Source of the DNA: CAYZEE01 sp964477485
GTDB taxonomy: Bacteria; Patescibacteriota; Microgenomatia; Levybacterales; UBA12049
DNA length: 7,138 nucleotides
Assembly: GCA_964477485.1 (NCBI GenBank)
Contig: CAYZEE010000044.1
Coordinates: forward strand, 1-7,138
Direction: 5' to 3'
The notes below the pieces were generated by a model. The model saw only the letters and a list, made by a program, of their open reading frames with translations. It was not told the DNA's origin and ran no database searches. Below, piece by piece: positions 1-4,788 of the stretch; position 1 is the stretch's first letter; every line of letters begins with the position of its first letter. A program made the translations under genes and the position numbers.

Positions 1-1
1 T

Positions 2-151
2 GTTATAAAGAGTGCATTGGAAATGGGTTCGGGCTTGTATTTGCCCTTTGCTACTTACCAAAGGGATGGCTCGCAGAGGTATGATTTCAATCCGCCCAAG
101 GTCATCAGGCTTACCCTATGCCCTGCGGGAATTCTTATTGCAAACGCCTGA
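2..151 (+). CDS. possible C-terminal fragment of an unidentified ORF, truncated by window edge
   Basis: One frame is open from the left edge to a TGA at 149-151, giving 49 residues that include LYLPFATYQRDGSQRYDFNP and end in ILIANA. I do not recognise a family. The composition is plausible for protein, but the stretch is short, the other strand also has an open run here, and no start is visible, so it may be chance. The rest of 1-380 outside the direct repeat shows no gene, tRNA or CRISPR repeat that I can support. Confidence 0.2.
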   Translation, partial: VIKSALEMGSGLYLPFATYQRDGSQRYDFNPPKVIRLTLCPAGILIANA

Positions 152-185
152 TTTTTGGGTTATCATTACCTCACTTCCTTGAGAA

Positions 186-311
186 TGCACAGAGATTAAT
201 AAATTCTGAAAAAGGAGATTTGTCATTCCGAAAAATCTCAAGGTTTTTGCTCTCTCGCCGCTCTTAAAAAACGGAGGCACGGCATAAATGCCCGCCCCGG
301 ATGAGAAAACT
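186..311. repeat. 126-bp direct repeat, copy 1 (upstream of hicBA)
   Basis: This segment recurs at 950-1075, exactly 764 bases downstream in the same orientation. Only positions 197-198 (TA versus CC) differ, so 124 of 126 bases match, and 199-311 is identical. Weaker similarity (TATCATT, TTCCTTG) continues a little upstream of both copies. Inside are a 7-bp inverted repeat, GAGATTT at 215-221 with AAATCTC at 233-239 around an 11-nt loop, and a short palindrome GGCATAAATGCC near the right end. It does not encode a protein. It could be a dispersed intergenic repeat, a small non-autonomous element, or a duplicated leader sequence. Confidence 0.9.
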
Positions 312-364
312 TATGGGCGGTTGCTTTATTGATAAAGTTTTATTAAATTGAACAGTAGAGTAAG

Positions 365-372
365 AAAGGAGG
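365..372 (+). promoter_or_regulatory. Shine-Dalgarno site that sets the hicB start
   Basis: AAAGGAGG lies 8 nt before ATG 381. A longer in-frame reading from TTG 348 would place this site inside the coding region and has no ribosome site of its own, so ATG 381 is chosen. Confidence 0.75.
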
Positions 373-380
373 ATAGATTT

Positions 381-608
381 ATGCGCCACAGAGAACAATT
401 TACTGCGATTATAGAGAAAGAAGACAATGAATATGTTGCCATATGTCCCGAACTTGATGTTGCAAGCCAGGGTAAAACAGTAGAAGAAGCCCGTCAGAAT
501 TTGAGAGAAGCTATTGAATTATTCTTTGAATGTGCCTCTGAACAAGAGGTTAAAGAACGTCTACATGACGAAGTCTTTATAACCCGTTTAGAGGTATCTG
601 TTGGGTAA
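381..608 (+). CDS. hicB: HicB-family antitoxin (short form)
   Basis: This 75-residue protein is a type II antitoxin that would bind and neutralise the HicA mRNA interferase. Sequence support is the HicB core: a first strand FTAIIEKED (residues 7-15), the hallmark YVAICPELDVASQGKT (18-32) and the helix EEARQNLREAIELFFE (35-50), as in the partial RNase H-like HicB fold. It is a short HicB: after the core only about 25 residues remain and I see no helix-turn-helix or ribbon-helix-helix domain, so autorepression by HicB alone is not evident. The antitoxin gene comes first and overlaps the toxin start (TTG 601) by 8 nt, an order common for short HicB pairs and opposite to E. coli hicAB. The start is fixed by the AAAGGAGG site at 365-372. 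Confidence 0.88.
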   Translation: MRHREQFTAIIEKEDNEYVAICPELDVASQGKTVEEARQNLREAIELFFECASEQEVKERLHDEVFITRLEVSVG

Positions 609-824
609 GCTCAAGGTTTTATCCGGACAGGAAGTTTGCCGGATTTTGTCAAATCATGGATTTGATATGGTACGGCAAAAAGGCAGTCATGTTGTTATGC
701 AGAAAAAACCGGGGCTTCTACAATTACAGTCCCTGTACCAAATCATAGAGAAATAAGGATAGGCACGTTAAAATCGATCATCAGGCAATCCCAGATTCCA
801 AGTACAGAATTCGAAGTTCAGTAA
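601..824 (+). pseudogene. hicA: HicA-family mRNA interferase toxin, frame-disrupted at an A6 run
   Basis: HicA toxins are small double-stranded-RNA-binding-fold ribonucleases that cut mRNA. From TTG 601 (GAGG at 591-594) the frame reads LGKLKVLSGQEVCRILSNHG and onward through RQKGSHVVMQKK, with the catalytic-type His at residue 30 in GSH, but then hits a stop at 754-756 after 51 codons. The rest of HicA is in the -1 frame: TGASTITVPVPNHREIRIGT followed by LKSIIRQSQIPSTEFEVQ, ending at TAA 822-824. One extra A in the run at 703-708, or a -1 slip there, restores a continuous 74-residue HicA of normal length. This may be a true inactivating deletion, a sequencing or assembly error, or slippage-dependent expression. 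The residues on both sides of the break are well kept, so any loss is recent. Confidence 0.85.
703..708 (+). other. hicA: A6 run where the hicA frame changes
   Basis: The upstream frame reads CAG AAA AAA CCG. A -1 slip of the tRNA on the second AAA gives ACC GGG GCT, which decodes the conserved T-G-A-S of HicA; one additional A added by RNA polymerase would do the same. The position of the frame change is therefore well defined. Whether slippage occurs is unknown, and a one-base deletion is the simplest explanation. Confidence 0.6.
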
Positions 825-949
825 ACATCCTTGTTTACCAAATGCATTTTTCGGGTTAATAACCACAGATCATAGTTTCTTAAAAATCATGTTAAAAATC
901 ATTGCAACCATCGTATTCTTGATGTATATATCGTATCATTTCCTTGCAG

Positions 950-1075
950 TGCACAGAGATCCATAAATTCTGAAAAAGGAGATTTGTCATTCCGAAAAAT
1001 CTCAAGGTTTTTGCTCTCTCGCCGCTCTTAAAAAACGGAGGCACGGCATAAATGCCCGCCCCGGATGAGAAAACT
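950..1075. repeat. 126-bp direct repeat, copy 2 (upstream of cas5)
   Basis: This is the second copy of the element at 186-311, in the same orientation, with two mismatches at 961-962. The two copies bracket the hicBA module, and this one ends about 156 bp before the cas5 start. The inverted repeat GAGATTT/AAATCTC lies at 979-985 and 997-1003. The near identity points to a recent duplication, gene conversion between the copies, or selection on a shared function. Confidence 0.9.
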
Positions 1076-1141
1076 GTTTCGAAGGAAAGCGAAGAGAGAT
1101 GTGCCTATCTTTTCCAAGATCTCTCGATAACTACTTCAGAA

Positions 1142-1170
1142 TTGGCTTCACAAATGTTCGATGTTAAACT
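1142..1170 (+). promoter_or_regulatory. candidate sigma70-type promoter for the cas operon
   Basis: TTGGCT (1142-1147) and TAAACT (1165-1170) are separated by exactly 17 nt and each match the consensus at four of six positions. A TG dinucleotide at 1162-1163 sits one base before the -10 hexamer, making an extended -10. Transcription would begin near 1177 and leave about 54 nt before the cas5 ATG. A GAGAGAT/ATCTCTC dyad lies just upstream. This is a pattern match only. Confidence 0.4.
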
Positions 1171-1230
1171 ATTTTGCTACAGCACAATAATACAAAAGGA
1201 AACCGCTCTTTTCAAAAAGGAGGGATATAG

Positions 1231-1869
1231 ATGGAACCTTATGAAGTAAAATTTGAAATTGCTGGGCCTGCTGCAATGTTTACAAGACCGGATACTGGGG
1301 CGGCGCAAGTGTCATATCCTGCACCGACTTTTTCAGCCACAAAGGGAATGTTTGAGGCAATTGCATTTTTGAGAGGTGACAAGGGAAAGGCCAATAAAGG
1401 TGCCGCAACCATTCGGCCGACAAAAGTTGAAATCTGTTCACCGATTAAATTTCACAAATATACAACCAATTACGGTGGACCATTACGCAAGGGGAATCAG
1501 ATGGCAAAGAGCAGTTCCTATCAGATACCAGCAACCGTGTTGATAGATGTGTGTTATCGCCTATATGGCGTTGTCGAAGCAGTCAGCATATCTCGCGATG
1601 AAACGAATCATCGGCATTATTTGCAGGACTTATTTTTTCGGCGCTTAAAACAAGGTAGATTTTACTATACACCATGCCTCGGATGGAAAGAATTTGTACC
1701 GTCATACGTAGGAGAATTTCGTGAAGGCACAAAGAAACAGGAAGATATCAACATTGTTATTCCCTCAATGCTTCACAGTGTCTTCGATAAAATATCAGGT
1801 GGGCAAGTAGCGCCGAGCTTCACGGTTGATGCGGTGATCAAGGGAGGAGAATTGATTTATGCTAAATGA
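1231..1869 (+). CDS. cas5c: Cas5 of type I-C (Cas5c/Cas5d-like), divergent active site
   Basis: Cas5c is the Cascade subunit that holds the 5' handle of the crRNA and, in I-C systems, usually also cuts the pre-crRNA in place of Cas6. At 212 residues it has normal family length. Visible family features are the N-terminal RAMP-like strand and FTRPDTG (residues 17-23), VSYPAPTFSATKGMFEAI (27-44), the IKFHKY region (72-77), HRHYLQDLFFRRLKQG (127-142) and YTPCLGWKEF (146-155), which matches the conserved FLGxREF-type segment. Aligned by eye to the Bacillus halodurans enzyme (Tyr46, Lys116, His117), the Tyr position is Ala45 and the Lys is Arg128, while His129 is kept. Processing may thus be altered, or use other residues. 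Residues 49-60 look like a local insertion (GDKGKANKGAAT). ATG 1231 follows AAGGAGG (1218-1224). The gene is first in the operon and overlaps cas8 by 11 nt. Confidence 0.9.
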   Translation: MEPYEVKFEIAGPAAMFTRPDTGAAQVSYPAPTFSATKGMFEAIAFLRGDKGKANKGAATIRPTKVEICSPIKFHKYTTNYGGPLRKGNQMAKSSSYQIPATVLIDVCYRLYGVVEAVSISRDETNHRHYLQDLFFRRLKQGRFYYTPCLGWKEFVPSYVGEFREGTKKQEDINIVIPSMLHSVFDKISGGQVAPSFTVDAVIKGGELIYAK

Positions 1870-3886
1870 GTTATACCGATTATCTAACAATCTGCAAAAG
1901 TGCGGTATTCAATTAGGTGATTTGCATCAGAATATTAAGACACCAGGTAAAGCGGCAGGATTTATTGTAGGGATTGATCAAAACGGCATACCAAAAACCG
2001 TTGAATATGTCAGTGGTCAAAACATGCATAGGCTTTGGACTTTGCGAAAAGGCCAACATAACAGTTTTCCTTACATTAAACTTAAAAAGCCAATTTTTAG
2101 CACTATCTATGATGATCCCGTGTATGAAAAACTAGAAAGTAAAAAAATAAAGCCAGAAGATAAAAAGGCATTATTAATTCAGGGGACACAAAAATATGAT
2201 TTGAGCGATAAACAAGATTTAAGTCTTGCACAATGGACGAAAAATCAGATAGCTGAAGTAGAGGGAAAGGATCAGAAATTATCTGCTTTAATTGATCTCG
2301 TGAAAAGATTGCCAAAAAACAAGGCGGGTTCAAAAAGTTTTTTAAAGAATTTGTCGACATTACTTATGAATAATATAAATGAATCGACAATTAACTTAGT
2401 CACGACGGTTTTGGTCGGCGATAGAAAGGAAAAAGAAAAAGAGATTGTCTGCGATGCTTCGCTTTTTTTTGATGTAAGCAATTGGAAAAATTATTTGTGC
2501 CGTGTTGCTCATCCAGAAATGGGCTTGCTGATCACTAAGTATTTACTTAAGGCAGATGCAAACGGTAATAAGAATAGTAAATCAGCATTTGGAGATAGCG
2601 AGTTGCATAACGGGCCTTATCCTGACCCTAATTTGCCAATAGTCGGAAGGATATATTTGTTTTCGATGAATGAGGATGCTCCTTGTCATAATCGCTATGG
2701 GAAAATAGGTTCAGCTATTTATCCTCAAGATACTAAGAAAGTTCAGGCAGAGCATGGAGCTATCAAATGGTGTGTTGCAGAAGAACGGAAAGGGAAGACT
2801 TGGCAAGGAGTTCCTAATATAAAGAAAAAACAGGATTTACTCATTTCTTATTTAGAAGAAAAACCAGACAATGATATCGAACTTGCAAGTTTCTTTTCAG
2901 CGCCAGACGTAAAGGAGAGTGAAATAGCAGAAGCCGCTTATGAAAATAGAACAAGGACTGTTTGTGATGCGCTGCGTGGGAAGGCAGGCTTAAATGATAA
3001 TTCTCAAATCAACGTGCTTGTTATCAGCAAGGTTGATGAAGGGCGCGCTCAAGTAGTGCTGAGCAATGCGTATAGTATTAAAAATATCATCCAAAGCATA
3101 GAGGAATGGAGAACAGCGGCTAAAAACAGACCTTCATTTTCTTTATGGCTTTCTCCTGCAAAAAAAGAGAAAGCATTAAAAGCTGAACCACCATGTCCTT
3201 CGCCAACGGAAGTCATGAAATGTTTTCAGAATCAATGGATCAAAAACGGTCTTGATAAGCGTGCTGTGTCTGGTGTTACATTGAGGCATGTATATGATTT
3301 GTTTTTAGGGGAGAAACCCATATCTCAGGATACTGCTCGGATGCTTTTGCGGCTTACTCTACAGCGTCTCGGTCCGCTTTTTATTGGTATCGCGTGTGCT
3401 GATCATGCTGGTGACATAAAGGATTATAAACCTGAAGCAAGGTATACTGTTTTAGCTGGTATTTCGTTGTTAGCGATAATTTTGTATAAGATGGAAATAA
3501 AAAAGGAGGATTATATGAGGAATGCTGCATTTAATGTCGGCAGGCTGCTTGCTTTTGCCGATAGCTTGCACGCACAATATTGCAAGTTTCAGATGAAACG
3601 AAAAAATAAGGGTTTACCACCACAATTGATCGGGAATGCGTATTTACCAGTTGCGTTGGATAATCCCAATAAAGCGATTGCGCTACTTGGAGACCGCTTG
3701 CGAATTTATTATGCGTGGGCAACAAAAGTGCAAGGTGAGGACTATAAACTTGTCAAATGGATGCTGTCCGAAATGGGCAAGGTTTCTGCAGAGTTGGAAA
3801 ATGTGTCGTGGCCATCAATGGCAGATGATGCGACAAAGGCACAGGTTTTATTAGGGTATCTGGCACGTTCAAAATCAGAAGAATAA
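1859..3886 (+). CDS. cas8c: Cas8c/Csd1-like large subunit of type I Cascade, divergent
   Basis: The Cas8 large subunit recognises the PAM and helps place Cas3. The protein has 675 residues, somewhat longer than the roughly 570-640 I associate with Csd1. Assignment rests on its place between cas5 and cas7 and on Csd1-like segments: a strand near the N-terminus AAGFIVGIDQNG (32-43), RYGKIGSAIYP (279-289), AIKWCVAEERKGKTWQGVPN (301-320), DLLISYLEEKP (326-336), WLSPAKKEKAL (430-440), and a helical C-terminal part with FNVGRLLAFADSL (558-570) and LIGNAYLPVALDNP (590-603). No transmembrane segment or catalytic motif is evident. A charged stretch GDRKEKEKE lies at 187-195. The start ATG 1859 lies inside the cas5 end and follows AGGGAGGAG (1841-1849), which fits coupled translation. 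The last 123 codons probably also yield Cas11 from an internal start. The subtype is less certain than the role. Confidence 0.82.
   Translation: MLNELYRLSNNLQKCGIQLGDLHQNIKTPGKAAGFIVGIDQNGIPKTVEYVSGQNMHRLWTLRKGQHNSFPYIKLKKPIFSTIYDDPVYEKLESKKIKPEDKKALLIQGTQKYDLSDKQDLSLAQWTKNQIAEVEGKDQKLSALIDLVKRLPKNKAGSKSFLKNLSTLLMNNINESTINLVTTVLVGDRKEKEKEIVCDASLFFDVSNWKNYLCRVAHPEMGLLITKYLLKADANGNKNSKSAFGDSELHNGPYPDPNLPIVGRIYLFSMNEDAPCHNRYGKIGSAIYPQDTKKVQAEHGAIKWCVAEERKGKTWQGVPNIKKKQDLLISYLEEKPDNDIELASFFSAPDVKESEIAEAAYENRTRTVCDALRGKAGLNDNSQINVLVISKVDEGRAQVVLSNAYSIKNIIQSIEEWRTAAKNRPSFSLWLSPAKKEKALKAEPPCPSPTEVMKCFQNQWIKNGLDKRAVSGVTLRHVYDLFLGEKPISQDTARMLLRLTLQRLGPLFIGIACADHAGDIKDYKPEARYTVLAGISLLAIILYKMEIKKEDYMRNAAFNVGRLLAFADSLHAQYCKFQMKRKNKGLPPQLIGNAYLPVALDNPNKAIALLGDRLRIYYAWATKVQGEDYKLVKWMLSEMGKVSAELENVSWPSMADDATKAQVLLGYLARSKSEE
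3503..3509 (+). promoter_or_regulatory. internal Shine-Dalgarno within cas8, for Cas11
   Basis: AAGGAGG sits 5 nt before an in-frame ATG at 3515-3517. The same core precedes the true starts of cas5 (1218-1224) and cas7 (3902-3908). In the Cas8 reading it encodes part of IKKED, which does not by itself demand this sequence. Confidence 0.7.
3515..3886 (+). CDS. cas11c: probable internally translated small subunit Cas11c
   Basis: An independent 123-residue product can start at codon 553 of cas8 (ATG 3515) and share its stop. Established work on I-C and related systems shows that the Cascade small subunit Cas11 is made from an internal start at the 3' end of cas8, and the size here agrees with the roughly 120-residue Cas11c. 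The protein begins MRNAAFNVGRLLAFADSLHA and looks helical throughout, as expected for Cas11, which lines the complex and contacts the DNA strands. The Shine-Dalgarno is as strong as those of the cas genes. An upstream in-frame ATG (3491, codon 545) lacks such a site. No separate cas11 gene is present in the window, which agrees with internal translation. Confidence 0.7.
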   Translation: MRNAAFNVGRLLAFADSLHAQYCKFQMKRKNKGLPPQLIGNAYLPVALDNPNKAIALLGDRLRIYYAWATKVQGEDYKLVKWMLSEMGKVSAELENVSWPSMADDATKAQVLLGYLARSKSEE

Positions 3887-3915
3887 ATTTAAAAAAAAGT
3901 AAAGGAGGAATTGTT

Positions 3916-4788
3916 ATGGTCAAGGAAAATGATCTGGTTGAAAAAAGAGCAACAGGATTATTAATCATTGAGGTTAGAAATTCCAATCCAAATGGTGATC
4001 CGGATAGAGAAAGTGACCCTCGACAACGGCAAGATGGCAGAGGTGAAATATCGCCCGTTTCTTTTAAGCGTAAATTACGTGATTTAGTTGAAGATAAAGA
4101 CGGTCCGGTATGGAAAGATACTGCTAAAAAAGAAAATGCCGATATTGAAAGATATTTTATCCTCGAACACCGTGGACGCGACCGAAAGGTCATCGAACAA
4201 GAATTGAAAGACGATAATGGCAAAATATTTAGAGATAAATATTGGGACGGGAGAGTTTTTGGTAATACTTTTTTGGAAGAAGGTAGTTCAACAACAATTA
4301 AAACTGGCGTTGTACAGTTTGGACTTGGCTTGTCTATAAGCCCCGTTGATATTGAGCGTATGACTAACACCAGCAAGGCAGGAGTTGAAGGGGATAAAGA
4401 TAGAGGAATGGCTCCGCTAGCGTATAGAATTGTGAAACACGGGGTATATTGCATGCCCTTTTTTGTAAATCCCACAGCGGCAAGAAAGACTGAATGTACT
4501 TCAAAAGATATTGATGTCATGCTGCGGCTTATACCACAGGCATATCCGCATACCGCGTCCTATATCAGACCGTATGTAAGCATTCGCCATGCATGGTATA
4601 TGGAGCATAAGTCGGCGCTTGGCTCATGTTCTGATTTTGCACTGATTGATGCTTTGACGCCTAAGCGAACGATAAAAGAAGATACTGATAAACCTTCAAC
4701 GTCATGGGAAGATTATGATGTTTCTAAGGAACTCCCGAAAGAGTTGCGGGAGAAGTTAGGTGACTTTAAGGATTTGATGAATGAATAG
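3916..4788 (+). CDS. cas7c: Cas7 of type I-C (Csd2-like), Cascade backbone
   Basis: Cas7 subunits polymerise along the crRNA spacer to form the Cascade backbone. The 290-residue length is typical for Csd2. The family signature is clear: GLLIIEVRNSNPNGDPD (14-30), which is the hallmark NPNGDP block, then SFKRKLRDLVED (49-60), DGRVFGNTF (111-119) in place of the usual D-x-R-x-FG, and GVVQFGLGLSISPVDI (131-146), the strand that follows in Csd2/Csh2 proteins, with YRIVKHGVYCMPFFVNP (170-186) near the crRNA-facing core. The segment ESDPRQRQDGRGEISPV (32-48) matches the loop after NPNGDP, but DPRQR replaces the more usual NLPR version. ATG 3916 follows AAGGAGG (3902-3908). It starts 29 nt after cas8 and overlaps cas3 by 8 nt. 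Confidence 0.93.
   Translation: MVKENDLVEKRATGLLIIEVRNSNPNGDPDRESDPRQRQDGRGEISPVSFKRKLRDLVEDKDGPVWKDTAKKENADIERYFILEHRGRDRKVIEQELKDDNGKIFRDKYWDGRVFGNTFLEEGSSTTIKTGVVQFGLGLSISPVDIERMTNTSKAGVEGDKDRGMAPLAYRIVKHGVYCMPFFVNPTAARKTECTSKDIDVMLRLIPQAYPHTASYIRPYVSIRHAWYMEHKSALGSCSDFALIDALTPKRTIKEDTDKPSTSWEDYDVSKELPKELREKLGDFKDLMNE

Larger units (their letters stand above)
825..1230. other. 406-bp intergenic region between hicA and the cas operon
   Basis: There is no convincing gene. Contents in order: an 11-bp tandem direct repeat TTAAAAATCAT at 880-890 and 892-902; repeat copy 2 at 950-1075; an inverted repeat GAGAGAT (1094-1100) with ATCTCTC (1119-1125), with an alternative inner pairing ATCTT (1107-1111) with AAGAT (1116-1120); the candidate promoter at 1142-1170; and the cas5 ribosome site. 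A 65-codon open frame at 1052-1249 starts inside the repeat and resembles nothing I know. No CRISPR repeat-spacer pattern is present. Confidence 0.7.

Noticed and set aside
348..380. Longer hicB start at TTG 348
   Set aside because: It would put the AAAGGAGG site inside the gene, adds residues not found in HicB, and has no ribosome site. ATG 381 is better.
703..710. Classical -1 heptamer A AAA AAC in hicA
   Set aside because: The letters AAAAAAC are present, but the zero frame is AAA AAA CCG, not A AAA AAC, so it is not in the standard register. Only a simpler slip on AAA would work.
880..902. Tandem TTAAAAATCAT pair as an operator or iteron
   Set aside because: There are only two copies in AT-rich sequence downstream of hicA, away from any start, so chance is likely.
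186..1075. The 126-bp repeat pair as a CRISPR array
   Set aside because: There are only two copies, far too long and 764 bp apart with genes in between. No 28-37 bp repeat with regular spacers is visible anywhere in the window.
3491..3514. Cas11 start at ATG 3491 (codon 545 of cas8)
   Set aside because: It is in frame, but no Shine-Dalgarno precedes it, while ATG 3515 has an ideal one.
3753..4520. Open frame of 255 codons on the - strand across the cas8-cas7 junction
   Set aside because: It lies antisense to clear Cas7 and the Cas8 end, has serine- and leucine-rich low-quality sequence with no family features, and no ribosome site was noted. It is a shadow frame.
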